A DNA stretch of 64,000 bases from Marinilabiliales bacterium (lineage in GTDB: Bacteria; Bacteroidota; Bacteroidia; Bacteroidales; SZUA-534), in contig DOTG01000004.1 in assembly GCA_003512955.1 (NCBI GenBank), forward strand, positions 62,001 to 126,000, read 5' to 3'. The position numbers were made by a program, and so were the translations under genes. This document shows, in pieces, positions 28,219 through 36,099 of this stretch (position 1 is its first letter; the number at the start of each line of letters is the position of its first letter). The notes beneath the pieces were generated by a model that did not search any database, had not been told where the DNA came from, and saw only the letters and a program-made list of their open reading frames with translations.

Positions 28219-28842
28219 GTGAAAATATTTTATAAGTATCTATTTGAAAAGGAGTGCCTAAGAATTGATAAAGAAGACCTGTTGAGTGCTTTTGAACAGA
28301 ACTTTTATAGATCTGGGTGCTATCATAAAATGACAAGGAAGGAGAATGGACTTAACCTATACAATGATTTTCTTGACTTTAATTATTTATATAAAATGGT
28401 TAGTCCTTGGAATCTTTGGAATGGCATAGGAGATATGAAAATTAGTATTATTCCGAATTTGTCTAATGAATCATATTTGATTAAATTTTCAATATCCATA
28501 CTTAGGTCATTAGTTTTTAATGCGTTAACTATTATTATATTCTGTATACTGTTGATTACTAATTATTCTTCAGAACTATTCTATTTTTTCATATTGTTCA
28601 CCACAGTAGCAATCACATCATATTTCACAAAATATATCAGACATAACAGATTTTTCTCTAGAACAATTAAAATTGGAGACTTTTATAAAGATCAAGTTGA
28701 AAAAAGTTACGATTGGGAATCTATTTTAAAGGAAAAAACAAATTCTGAATTAAAAGAGATTATTAAAGGAAATACAATTCTTCCAGATATTGTTATTGAT
28801 TTAGCAAAAAAGGAAATGGGACATCGAAACAGTAGGAATTAA
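28219..28842 (+). CDS. hypothetical protein with two transmembrane helices
   Basis: I do not recognise this 207-residue protein. A soluble N-terminal part of about 85 residues precedes two adjacent hydrophobic helices (SLVFNALTIIIFCILLI and LFYFFILFTTVAITSYF, residues about 97-133). A charged C-terminal part with KEKTNSELKEIIKGN follows. The start is GTG. It has no visible promoter of its own, sits between elements A and B, and its stop is 11 bp before B. Its AT-rich composition matches the rest of the block. Confidence 0.6.
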   Translation: MKIFYKYLFEKECLRIDKEDLLSAFEQNFYRSGCYHKMTRKENGLNLYNDFLDFNYLYKMVSPWNLWNGIGDMKISIIPNLSNESYLIKFSISILRSLVFNALTIIIFCILLITNYSSELFYFFILFTTVAITSYFTKYIRHNRFFSRTIKIGDFYKDQVEKSYDWESILKEKTNSELKEIIKGNTILPDIVIDLAKKEMGHRNSRN

Positions 28843-28853
28843 ATAATAACTGG

Positions 28854-28982
28854 CTACAACACCGCATATAAAGCATTTGCGGTCAAGTGCGGACTTCAAA
28901 CTATGAATAAGAAATTAACTACATTAGTAACCCGAAATGGAGTGCAAGCAAGCGCAACCGCTTCATATGCGAAACGTTAGCG
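28854..28982 (+). repeat. attC-like hairpin element B
   Basis: Outer boxes are CTACAAC (28854-28860) and GTTAGCG (28976-28982). CGCATATAAAGCATTTGCGG pairs with the complement of ACCGCTTCATATGCG with small bulges. The loop has AAGTGCGGACTTC and ATGAATAAGAAATTAACTA, the latter shared exactly with element E. It starts 11 bp after the preceding stop. Confidence 0.75.
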
Positions 28983-29090
28983 GCAAGATGAAGAAAAACG
29001 ACACAGCAAGACAAATACGAACGACATTGAACAGATGAATTTTAGTTGACAAAGACTATGGTTATTTAAAAACACTATAAACCGACCATT

Positions 29091-29132
29091 AAATTCCTAA
29101 AAGTATTTATTTTTAAACAGTTTTAGGAATTT
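29091..29132. promoter_or_regulatory. 12-bp inverted repeat upstream of the DUF4143 ATPase
   Basis: AAATTCCTAAAA (29091-29102) and TTTTAGGAATTT (29121-29132) are perfect arms around 18 nt. They end 5 bp before a TATCTTTG -7 box, so they span the spacer and -33 region and could be an operator for a regulator, or a hairpin that stops read-through from the preceding unit. Confidence 0.65.
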
Positions 29133-29136
29133 TATT

Positions 29137-29144
29137 TATCTTTG
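29137..29144 (+). promoter_or_regulatory. -7 box of the DUF4143 ATPase, near-leaderless
   Basis: TATCTTTG is a perfect TAnnTTTG only 4 bp before the ATG at 29149. Transcription would start at or beside the start codon, giving a leaderless or near-leaderless mRNA. Confidence 0.6.
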
Positions 29145-29148
29145 CCCT

Positions 29149-30366
29149 ATGCAAACAATAGCACGTAAACGGTACTTAGAAACACTTAGTGTTCTTAAAG
29201 ACAAGAATTTAATTAAAGTTGCCACAGGCGTTAGACGTTGTGGAAAATCAACTTTAATGACACAATTTCAAGACTTGTTGCGTAAAGATAACGGCAAAGT
29301 TTCCATTTTGGCAATCAATATGGATATGCCCGATTTTAGGTTTTTAGCAGAAAAAAATTGGAAGGAGATTTATGATTACATCATTAAGCATCTCAAAAAA
29401 AACGTAACCAATTATGTGTTTATAGACGAAGTGCAAAATGTTCCTGAATTTGAAAAACTGTTGGAAGGCTTATACGTTCACCCAAACATAGATTTGTATG
29501 TTACAGGTTCCAACGCATTTTTATTATCAAGCGAATTGGCAACTTTGCTCACAGGTAGAGCTTATGAAATAAATGTATTGCCTTTTTCTTTTGCTGAATA
29601 TTTAGAGTTCACGGGTAAAACCACAAACCCTGACCGTGCTTTTGCTGAATATGTGCGTACAGGTGGTTTCCCCGAAGCTGTAAGACTTTCAGCAGAAGGA
29701 AATCATTTTGCAAATGAATATTTGCAAATGGTTTTTAAAAACATTTACGACAACGATATTTCTAAGCGCTATACTATTTATGCCGAAGAATCCTATCAGG
29801 AGGTTGTAAACTTCTTAATAGATTCAGTTGGTTCAAGTGTTTCAGCAGGGAACATTGCTAAAGTTTTAACGACAAACAAAAAGAAAATTGACAACAAAAC
29901 AGTGTCGAAGTACATTGATACTTTGGTTGAAGCCTATTTGTTTTACAAAGTAAACCGCTATGACATCAAAGGCAAACAACATTTGGCAACGCTGGAAAAA
30001 TACTATTTGGTGGATTTAGGTTTTCGCAACGCATTACTTGGAAAAGAATTAGCAAGCGATGCAGGGCATTTACTTGAAAACATAATTTATCTTGAGCTAA
30101 AACGCAGAAATAACCAAGTATGGATAGGAAAAACCAATAATTTAGAAGTTGATTTTGTTGTTCGCAACAACGAAGGTTTTACACAATACATACAAGTTGC
30201 TCAAACAGTACAAAACGCAACGACTTTAGAACGTGAGTTAGCACCATTTGACAGTATTGCAGACCATCACGAAAAACTTTTAATTACAATGGACTACGAC
30301 ACAGGGACATATAACGGAATTAAAAAAACAAACGCATTAGATTGGCTTACAAAGACCGAAAAATAA
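29149..30366 (+). CDS. AAA ATPase with C-terminal DUF4143
   Basis: This is a 405-residue AAA_14/DUF4143 protein. The P-loop GVRRCGKST is at residues 27-35, Walker B reads YVFIDEVQNV (about 93-102), the sensor region is LYVTGSNAFLLSSELATLLTGR, and PFSFAEYLEF follows. The DUF4143 part has LLENIIYLELKRR and a PD-(D/E)xK-like VDFVV...YIQVAQ core. These proteins are widespread in accessory DNA and biochemically unclear; DNA binding or nuclease action is only inferred. It has its own promoter (29137) and inverted repeat, and is closed by element C. Confidence 0.9.
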   Translation: MQTIARKRYLETLSVLKDKNLIKVATGVRRCGKSTLMTQFQDLLRKDNGKVSILAINMDMPDFRFLAEKNWKEIYDYIIKHLKKNVTNYVFIDEVQNVPEFEKLLEGLYVHPNIDLYVTGSNAFLLSSELATLLTGRAYEINVLPFSFAEYLEFTGKTTNPDRAFAEYVRTGGFPEAVRLSAEGNHFANEYLQMVFKNIYDNDISKRYTIYAEESYQEVVNFLIDSVGSSVSAGNIAKVLTTNKKKIDNKTVSKYIDTLVEAYLFYKVNRYDIKGKQHLATLEKYYLVDLGFRNALLGKELASDAGHLLENIIYLELKRRNNQVWIGKTNNLEVDFVVRNNEGFTQYIQVAQTVQNATTLERELAPFDSIADHHEKLLITMDYDTGTYNGIKKTNALDWLTKTEK

Positions 30367-30374
30367 GGGCGAAC

Positions 30375-30503
30375 CGATAACGCGGTATAAAACATTGGGG
30401 TTTAAGTGGTTATTCGAGCATTCTGACCCGCATCAAGTTTGGTATAACTGGACAGGAAAGTAGCCCGCAATCCCCAACGATTTCATACACACATCCGTTG
30501 GCA
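30375..30503 (+). repeat. attC-like hairpin element C
   Basis: Outer boxes are CGATAAC (30375-30381) and GTTGGCA (30497-30503). GTATAAAACATTGGGG pairs with the complement of CCCCAACGATTTCATAC with one or two bulges. GGGGTTTAAGTGGT (30397-30410) matches the same place in D, F and I. It starts 9 bp after the DUF4143 stop. Confidence 0.75.
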
Positions 30504-30547
30504 ATAATTAGAAGGAACATCATCATAACTATAATATATATAATAAA

Positions 30548-31165
30548 ATGGCACTACCTTCATCTTACACAATGGCTTATGGTTCTCTAAGTCAATTTTT
30601 TGATAAAATTAGAGACGGTCAAGCCCCTGATAAGTTTACAAACCAGATTTTAAAAGATTTAGGATTTAAATCCAATAATCATAGAGCATTCATTCCGATA
30701 CTCAAAGCACTTGGCTTTTTATCTGCAGATGGTTCACCGACAAAACGATACCATGATTACAGAAATCACTCACTATCAAGAGAAATTTTGGGACAATCCT
30801 TAAAAGAAGCATATTCTGATTTATTTCTTATTACTTCTAAACCTGGAAGCAAAGACAAGGATTTAATAAACGGAAAGTTCAAGAGTTATCACAATGTAAG
30901 TGAAAATGTAGCAAAACACATGACAAATACTTTCTACTCTCTATTAGCATTAGCTGATTTAGATGGTAAAAGTCAAAAAAATGAGGAACTTCCAAAAACT
31001 GAATCTAATCAAGAAATTGAAAAAGAACCTGAGAAAAAAGTATTATCAAAGAAAACTGGAGACTTAGGACTTCATTATAATATTCAGATTCATTTACCTG
31101 CAACTAAAGATATAGAAGTATATAATGCAATTTTTAAATCTATAAAAGACCACTTAATTGAATAA
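30548..31165 (+). CDS. DUF5343 protein
   Basis: This 205-residue protein matches the DUF5343 pattern: ALPSSYTMAYGSLSQFFDKI, KFTNQILKDLGFKSNNHRAFIPILKALGFL, then DGSPTKRYHDY and LKEAYSDLFLI. The fold looks winged-helix-like, so DNA binding is possible. After a Glu/Lys-rich linker (residues about 140-165) a short domain contains LHYNIQIHLPATKDIEVYNAIFKSI. Its 3' end overlaps the start of the HEPN gene by 8 bp, so the pair is co-translated. I infer an antitoxin or regulatory role beside the HEPN protein. Confidence 0.8.
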   Translation: MALPSSYTMAYGSLSQFFDKIRDGQAPDKFTNQILKDLGFKSNNHRAFIPILKALGFLSADGSPTKRYHDYRNHSLSREILGQSLKEAYSDLFLITSKPGSKDKDLINGKFKSYHNVSENVAKHMTNTFYSLLALADLDGKSQKNEELPKTESNQEIEKEPEKKVLSKKTGDLGLHYNIQIHLPATKDIEVYNAIFKSIKDHLIE

Positions 31166-31751
31166 GACAATAAATAAAAAAGACATTAGAGACTTCTTTT
31201 TTAGAGGTTTAATGTTTGAATCAGAAGCAACCGAATTTCAAAAAGCTGGAATTCAGATTGGCGCAAGTTCTACTTATGCAGAAGAGCAGTTACTATCAGA
31301 ATCACTTGCCCCCTTTAGTATTTCTAGGAGAAACAAAGCACTTGAAATGGCTAGATTATATTCTGTTCTTCATTGTTTTGAGAATGAAATTAGAGAATTG
31401 ATTAGGGAAACATTAAGTGAAAATGAAGGTCTTGATTGGTGGACAAAACTACCAACTAAAATAAAAACTCATGCAGAGTCAAGACAAGAAATTGCATTTA
31501 AGGATTCTTGGCTTGAGGGTGAAAAAGAAGATTTACTTGGTTTTATTGATTTTGGCATGCTTGCTTCAATCATTATAGAAAAATGGCAATATTTTAATAG
31601 TATTATTCCTTCACAGCATTGGTTAAAACAGAGAATGGAGGAATTAGAAAAAACTAGAAATTTTATTGCTCACAATCGAATGTTGCTTCCAAGTGAGTTT
31701 CAAAGAATATATATGTACATTGCCGACTGGAATAGAGTAATTGGATTATAA
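31158..31751 (+). CDS. Swt1-like HEPN-domain protein, probable RNase partner
   Basis: This 197-residue helical protein has the HEPN signature R-x4-H in TRNFIAHNR (Arg167, His172), the catalytic pair of many HEPN RNases. The region before it (DFGMLASIIIEKWQYFNSII) fits the Swt1-type HEPN family. The start is TTG within the end of the DUF5343 gene; ATG 31212 is an alternative that would drop 18 residues. Together with DUF5343 it forms a compact two-gene unit ended by element D, most likely a toxin-antitoxin or abortive-infection pair. This function is inferred. Confidence 0.75.
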   Translation: MNKTINKKDIRDFFFRGLMFESEATEFQKAGIQIGASSTYAEEQLLSESLAPFSISRRNKALEMARLYSVLHCFENEIRELIRETLSENEGLDWWTKLPTKIKTHAESRQEIAFKDSWLEGEKEDLLGFIDFGMLASIIIEKWQYFNSIIPSQHWLKQRMEELEKTRNFIAHNRMLLPSEFQRIYMYIADWNRVIGL

Positions 31752-31759
31752 CTAACTAT

Positions 31760-31889
31760 TGCCAACATGGTATAGTGCATGCGGGTTTTGGTGGGTTGCG
31801 GGTGTGTGTGACTCGTAAAAAAAGTTTTTGTAAATTGATAAGGAATCGCCTCGAAATCCCGCACAACACCATACCATCAAACGTTGGGC
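31760..31889 (+). repeat. attC-like hairpin element D
   Basis: Outer boxes are TGCCAAC (31760-31766) and GTTGGGC (31883-31889; an exact GTTRRRY). ATGGTATAGTG..CATGCGGG pairs with the complement of CCCGCACAACACCATACCAT. GGGTTTTGGTGGG (31783-31795) matches C, F and I, and TTGATAAGGAATCGC matches A. It begins 8 bp after the HEPN stop. Confidence 0.8.
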
Positions 31890-31912
31890 TTAATAATTAA
31901 AAAACATGAGAA

Positions 31913-32785
31913 ATGAATAAAATATTGTTTGTGACTTGGATTTCCTTTATAACAATGTTTTCATGTAAAACTGACCAGAAAAAGGATGCTGATTTTAAAA
32001 ATGAATCGAAATCTAAGGAATATCTAAATTTAAAAGACTTTTCTGAAAAATTTAGTGGTGTTTGGCTTCCTAAGAGTTATTTGTATTCAATTGAAAAATC
32101 TAAATCTGCGTATTTATCACATAAAGCAATTCCGATAATTTCTGAGCTATCTATACATACAAAGGATTTAAAAAATGACACCTTATACATCGGTGCTAGT
32201 CTTAATAACCATGAAGGTTACGGATTTAATATTTGGAATACTGGACAATTGAAAGGTAATGAATACCTGAATAACATTTTTGATTGGGAAAAAGAGAATA
32301 AATATCTTTTTGTATATAATATAGCAGACACAACGATTTCTATAGTATTTAAAGGTATTAAAGACAGTATTGAAAGTCGAATTGAATTTGTCAAAGTGCT
32401 TGAATATGAGTTTGTTTCTAACTACGGTGGAATTGGATATGATTACATTTCTCGAAAGTTTATAATTAATGGTAAATATCAAGTACTCGACTCCAACAAA
32501 AATGACCTTGGAGTTGCTAATTTTGAGCCAATGACTGGAAAAATAAAGGATTTTAACTATGGTTATTATACAATTGCAACAGATTATATAGCTAACCCTT
32601 GCTATCCAAGTGACCATATTATTCTGAGACTTAACCCTGAAGAATATTTAACTCAAAAATATCTGAGTATTATAAATAGGAATGACACGATTTTATTATA
32701 TGAAACTGAGGAAATTGTAACTGATTCGACTTATGATTTCGGTTTGACTAGCATTGTATATTACATGATTAATAAAAATTACTAA
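31913..32785 (+). CDS. hypothetical lipoprotein
   Basis: I do not recognise this 290-residue protein. It begins with a lipoprotein signal peptide (MNKILFVTWISFITMFSC, Cys18 as the lipid site) and a charged linker. The mature part is mixed alpha/beta with repeated tryptophan- and tyrosine-rich strands (FSGVWLPKSYLYSIEKS, YGFNIWNTGQL). It starts 23 bp after element D, and its stop codon directly abuts element E. No promoter is visible. Confidence 0.65.
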   Translation: MNKILFVTWISFITMFSCKTDQKKDADFKNESKSKEYLNLKDFSEKFSGVWLPKSYLYSIEKSKSAYLSHKAIPIISELSIHTKDLKNDTLYIGASLNNHEGYGFNIWNTGQLKGNEYLNNIFDWEKENKYLFVYNIADTTISIVFKGIKDSIESRIEFVKVLEYEFVSNYGGIGYDYISRKFIINGKYQVLDSNKNDLGVANFEPMTGKIKDFNYGYYTIATDYIANPCYPSDHIILRLNPEEYLTQKYLSIINRNDTILLYETEEIVTDSTYDFGLTSIVYYMINKNY

Positions 32786-32915
32786 GCACAACACCGCATA
32801 ATAAAGCAGCTGCGAGAAAGTGCAAACTTGAAATTATGAATAAGAAATTAACTATATTGGTGAAGCAAAAGGAAGTGCAAGAAAGCGCAACAGCTTCATA
32901 TGCATAACGTTGGGC
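32786..32915 (+). repeat. attC-like hairpin element E
   Basis: Outer boxes are GCACAAC (32786-32792, one mismatch to RYYYAAC) and GTTGGGC (32909-32915, exact GTTRRRY). GCATAATAAAGCAGCTGCG pairs with the complement of GCGCAACAGCTTCATATGC. It is a clear homologue of B across the loop (AAGTGCAAACTTG and ATGAATAAGAAATTAACTA). Confidence 0.8.
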
Positions 32916-32936
32916 AACATTTTAGAAACCTAATTT

Positions 32937-33491
32937 ATGAATTACGATTTTAAAAATAAAAAAGAGGAATTTTTGGTAGTAGAATTTCTTCAATATAGCA
33001 TAAATGCGGGACTTCAGACTAGAAATGAAGAATTTCCAATATATAGACTAGAAAATCTAAGCTTAGATTTTGCTAAACGACTTAGAAATGAAATCAAAGA
33101 TTTTCTGCTTGTTTACTTAAAAGATTTTAATCGAGTAGATGAAAATGGGCATGTATCAAGAATAATAGAACTTTCGGATAAAATATCAAAAAAATATTCC
33201 GAGATACTTTATAAAAAAAGGTTCAGGATTGGAGTCAGTCAAAAAATTGTAAATCTCTTCTTAAAGTATATGTGGACAAGTGGTCAAATTGAAATGCCAT
33301 TTCACTGTCCAATTGATAATATTATCAAGACAAAAGTTCTTAAAGGGATAAAGAATAAGACATTGAAAGATTGGACAGAATTTGATAAGATTACTGATTA
33401 CATGAAGTATATAGACATAATCAGGCAAAAATCGAAAGATTTAAACCTAACTATTGCTGAATGGGAATTAGAGAACTGTAAAAGAAAATAA
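32937..33491 (+). CDS. hypothetical all-helical protein
   Basis: I do not recognise this 184-residue protein. It has no signal or membrane segment and is rich in Lys, Glu and Ile. Predicted helices run throughout (KKEEFLVVEFLQYSINAG, FAKRLRNEIKDFLLVYLKD, IVNLFLKYMWTSGQIEMPFHCPIDN). The CPIDN turn in the last third is the most distinctive piece and may mark a family. It starts 21 bp after element E and ends 7 bp before element F. Confidence 0.6.
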   Translation: MNYDFKNKKEEFLVVEFLQYSINAGLQTRNEEFPIYRLENLSLDFAKRLRNEIKDFLLVYLKDFNRVDENGHVSRIIELSDKISKKYSEILYKKRFRIGVSQKIVNLFLKYMWTSGQIEMPFHCPIDNIIKTKVLKGIKNKTLKDWTEFDKITDYMKYIDIIRQKSKDLNLTIAEWELENCKRK

Positions 33492-33498
33492 AAACGTT

Positions 33499-33627
33499 GC
33501 CCAAAGAGCGGTATAGCCAATAAGGGTTTCAGTGGCGTTCGAAAGTTTGTGGCTCGCATCAACTTTCGTGCATCTTGAAAGGGTAAAGCTCCGAATTCCC
33601 TTACTTGCCTTACTGCAAACGTTATGT
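33499..33627 (+). repeat. attC-like hairpin element F
   Basis: Outer boxes are GCCCAAA (33499-33505) and GTTATGT (33621-33627). GGTATAGCCAATAAGGG pairs with the complement of CCCTTACTTGCCTTACT. GGGTTTCAGTGG (33524-33535) and CGCATCAA match C; AAAGCTCCG matches I. It begins 7 bp after the preceding stop. Confidence 0.7.
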
Positions 33628-33720
33628 GCAAGGCGAAAAGACCCATCTACCAAATAAACGAGGATAATTTAAAGATTTTTTAATCCGTGAACGATTTGTA
33701 ATAAAAAAGTTGATAAAATA

Positions 33721-33764
33721 TTTGGTTTGTATTCCAGACTTAATTAGGTTTGTATCGCAGACTT
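33721..33764 (+). promoter_or_regulatory. promoter with direct repeats for the 33790-35337 unit
   Basis: TTTG (33721-33724), 20 bp, then TAGGTTTG (33745-33752) is the best full -33/-7 match in the window. Two 18-bp direct repeats, GGTTTGTATxxCAGACTT (33724-33741 and 33747-33764; 16 of 18 identical, 23-bp period), overlap it and could be operator sites for the winged-helix protein encoded downstream. Confidence 0.65.
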
Positions 33765-33789
33765 GTTTTATTAATTTAACTTAAAAATC

Positions 33790-34401
33790 ATGGAAACACA
33801 ACAACAAAATTTTGATTCATTTGATGAAAATCAATCACTTCAGGTGATTAAAGAAATGATTCAGGTTTCTCAAAAGAAACTAAAAAACGATGGTGTTCTA
33901 TTTATCTTATGGGGATGGATTATATTTTATAATTACATTTCATGGTATGTGATAAATAATATTGTAACAACCTACCAAATTTATAAGGGATTTGAATATT
34001 TTGCAAAAGGCATAGTAGTATTTGCATTTGCATTTTCAATCTATTATATTTTTAGAAAAAGTAAAAAAGTGACAACCTATATTGGAATATCACTAAGATA
34101 TGTTTGGATTTCATTAATAGTATGTCTCTCATTAGTCAATATGATTATATTTAATACGATACATGAATTTAATCCTACACTACAACATCCTATTTTTATG
34201 GTATTAATGGCCTTTGCAGTTGTGATTACCGGAGGAATATTGCGTTACAAATTAATCACCTTTGGAGGTATAGTTTTTGGCCTCTTAGCTTATATATGTA
34301 TTTATTTTAGCGTAGAGATTCAAATGCTAATTGAAGCACTTGCTTGGTTAATTGCGTTTATTATTCCTGGCCATTATTTGTATGCAACACGTAATAGCTA
34401 A
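33790..34401 (+). CDS. multi-pass membrane protein of a regulator-linked family
   Basis: This 203-residue protein opens with a cytoplasmic stretch, SLQVIKEMIQVSQKKLKNDG, followed by LFILWGWIIFYNYISWYV. About six membrane helices fill the rest. Proteins of this pattern are commonly encoded beside small winged-helix regulators in Bacteroidota, as here: the next gene begins 5 bp downstream. They may act as membrane partners of the regulator, but the biochemical role is unknown. It has its own promoter with direct repeats just upstream. Confidence 0.65.
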   Translation: METQQQNFDSFDENQSLQVIKEMIQVSQKKLKNDGVLFILWGWIIFYNYISWYVINNIVTTYQIYKGFEYFAKGIVVFAFAFSIYYIFRKSKKVTTYIGISLRYVWISLIVCLSLVNMIIFNTIHEFNPTLQHPIFMVLMAFAVVITGGILRYKLITFGGIVFGLLAYICIYFSVEIQMLIEALAWLIAFIIPGHYLYATRNS

Positions 34402-34406
34402 ATACC

Positions 34407-34709
34407 ATGTTCAAGGAATTAGACCCAATATTGCATTCACAAGTAAGGCTTGCTATAATGTCGTTATTGATGAGTGTAAAATCTGCTGAATTTAGTTTTT
34501 TGCTGGAAAATATTAACACAACAAAAGGAAATTTGAGTTTTCAGCTAACAAAGTTGAATGAAGCAGAATATATTAATATCAAAAAGTCTTTCAAAGGCAA
34601 TTATCCATTAACAACTTGCGAAGTTACTCAAAAAGGGATCGATGCTTATGAAATTTATGTCAAATCTATTGATGAATATTTTAAAGAGTTTAAAAACAAT
34701 AAAAAATAA
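34407..34709 (+). CDS. small winged-helix transcription regulator
   Basis: This 100-residue protein is almost entirely one winged helix of the ArsR/MarR-like HTH_27 type. It starts LDPILHSQVRLAIMSLLMS. The recognition part is INTTKGNLSFQLTKLNEAEYINIKKSFKGN, and a C-terminal dimerisation helix ends it. It is the middle gene of a three-gene operon (5 bp after the membrane protein, 4 bp before the lipoprotein) and probably controls that operon through the direct repeats at 33724-33764. Inducer and other targets are unknown. Confidence 0.85.
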   Translation: MFKELDPILHSQVRLAIMSLLMSVKSAEFSFLLENINTTKGNLSFQLTKLNEAEYINIKKSFKGNYPLTTCEVTQKGIDAYEIYVKSIDEYFKEFKNNKK

Positions 34710-34713
34710 AATT

Positions 34714-35337
34714 ATGAAAACATTTAACCGGAAAACTATGAAAGCAATATTTTTAGTATCCATGTCTTTTCTATTTTTCATTATTTCATGTGATTCACAA
34801 ACAAATACAAATGGACAAAAAGTTGTATTTGGAATACATGAAGTTGTAAAAGTGGATGTAATACCAGTTGCAATAATTGATACCCTAAAATCCATGGGTG
34901 TTCAAATTGAAAGCAATCCACAAAAACCTGTTCTTGGTTATATTACCATGAAAGATTCTCTGGTTCTTCAATTTGATTTATCTAAAGAAAACATTAAACT
35001 AGTAAAAATGATTCAGATGACTGATGAAGAACAAAAATATTTCGTGTTAGCTGGGATTAGACCAAACACTGTTATTAGCATGTCGTCTATAAAAAAAACC
35101 AAAGCTAATGGAAACAATGTGGAGATTTATTTCAATTCGAAGGGTGCTACAGATTGGGCGGATTTTACAAAACAAAACATTGGAAAATCGATAGCATTCA
35201 TCATTGACAATCAAATTTATGCAATTCCTGTAATAAATGGTGAGATTAAACATGGGATTGCAATGATTACTGGACTTAATAATGAAACCATTGCAAAAAA
35301 TATTTCGCAGGCATTGAATTTAAGCATACCTAAATGA
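34714..35337 (+). CDS. lipoprotein with SecD P1-like domain
   Basis: This 207-residue lipoprotein has the signal KAIFLVSMSFLFFIISC with a lipobox Cys. The C-terminal part reads VEIYFNSKGATDWADFTKQNIGKSIAFIIDNQIYAIPVINGEIKHGIAMITG. This is the pattern of the periplasmic P1 head domain of SecD (Gxxxfx2xT...GkxiAivlDgkvysaPvI..xIxxGxAxItG). Here it stands alone, without the SecD membrane helices. ATG 34714 is chosen because an upstream in-frame ATG would overlap the regulator gene and hide the signal peptide. The role is unknown. Confidence 0.75.
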   Translation: MKTFNRKTMKAIFLVSMSFLFFIISCDSQTNTNGQKVVFGIHEVVKVDVIPVAIIDTLKSMGVQIESNPQKPVLGYITMKDSLVLQFDLSKENIKLVKMIQMTDEEQKYFVLAGIRPNTVISMSSIKKTKANGNNVEIYFNSKGATDWADFTKQNIGKSIAFIIDNQIYAIPVINGEIKHGIAMITGLNNETIAKNISQALNLSIPK

Positions 35338-35442
35338 TATTTTTTTAATACAGATAAAAAATTGATTATAAACAACGCCCAGCACATAACATGCAACATT
35401 GTAAAAAGACAGCTTCGAACGATAAATAATTGAATTGAAATC

Positions 35443-35758
35443 ATGTTAGTCCTTAAAATAGATATTTTAAAATACATCAGTGACGACCAACCCGGATTTG
35501 CTGAAGCCAGATTTAAAGATGCATGGGATAAAGAATTTATGGTTCATGATAAAGTTTCCCATTTTTACTAAAGAATATTTAGATTCTAATAGTAAATACC
35601 CTCAGCCTGGCATTATTGCTTGCTTGAAAATTAAAGAGTTTGTTGATAAGGATGGTCGAAGAATTATTACAATAAACACAGAGAAACCTTGGGCTGTGGA
35701 AACTATTGATGGTATTTATCAATTTGATATTTTACCTAACCAATTAACAGAGATATAA
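35443..35758 (+). pseudogene. frameshifted small accessory protein gene
   Basis: From ATG 35443 the plus strand encodes MLVLKIDILKYISDDQPGFAEARFKDAWDKEFMVHDKV and then stops. In the next frame the protein resumes as PIFTKEYLDSNSKYPQPGI and runs through DGRRIITINTEKPWAVETIDGIYQFDILPNQL to 35758. The two halves join at a TTT run (35555-35557): removal of one T restores a 104-residue protein. The joined product matches a recurrent small family with GFxEaxFxDAWxKExxxxEKVP, YPQPGxIAC and INTExPW motifs. Family name and role are unknown to me. Confidence 0.65.
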
Positions 35759-35781
35759 TTAGTAAGACTGATTTATGAAAT

Positions 35782-36063
35782 ATGAAATATGAAATTGAAA
35801 TAATGAAGCCTTTATTTAGACTTTTGTGGCTTCAGTCTGATAATTATAAATTGCCAATCCAAAATATGGGATATAATTTAATGGAAGTTGGAAAATTTAC
35901 TGGTCGGACAAGAGATATTATTAAACATTACCTTGACTACTTAATTGACCAAGGATTTATGGAGCTTGTCTCAGAGAAACCTTTATTGTATCAGTTTACA
36001 GATAAAGGAAGACTAATAAAAGGTATGGATGATATTGAAAAAATAATAAACAACGTTGCATAA
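35782..36063 (+). CDS. small winged-helix-like protein, unknown
   Basis: This is a 93-residue protein with helices and a short wing-like end (GRTRDIIKHYLDYLIDQGFMELVSEKPLLYQFTDKGR). It resembles a small DNA-binding winged helix (the last 40 residues have the YxFTDKGR wing common in such regulators), but I cannot name the family. Two earlier ATGs in the run ATGAAATATGAAATATG are out of frame or stopped. Its 3' end reads through AACGTTGCATAAC, which looks like a partial outer box of the hairpin elements. Confidence 0.5.
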   Translation: MKYEIEIMKPLFRLLWLQSDNYKLPIQNMGYNLMEVGKFTGRTRDIIKHYLDYLIDQGFMELVSEKPLLYQFTDKGRLIKGMDDIEKIINNVA

Positions 36064-36099
36064 CACAGTGTATGCCATTTTAAGACAACACAACAAACA

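Noticed and set aside
27878..28222. 114-residue reading frame after the STAND gene
   Set aside because: It overlaps the STAND 3' end and runs straight through element A, so it is unlikely to be translated.
35375..35402. Possible outer half of another hairpin element (ACAACGCCCAGCACATAACATGC)
   Set aside because: No convincing partner arm lies within 150 bp; pairing with 36051-36066 would need a 650-bp insertion, which I cannot support.
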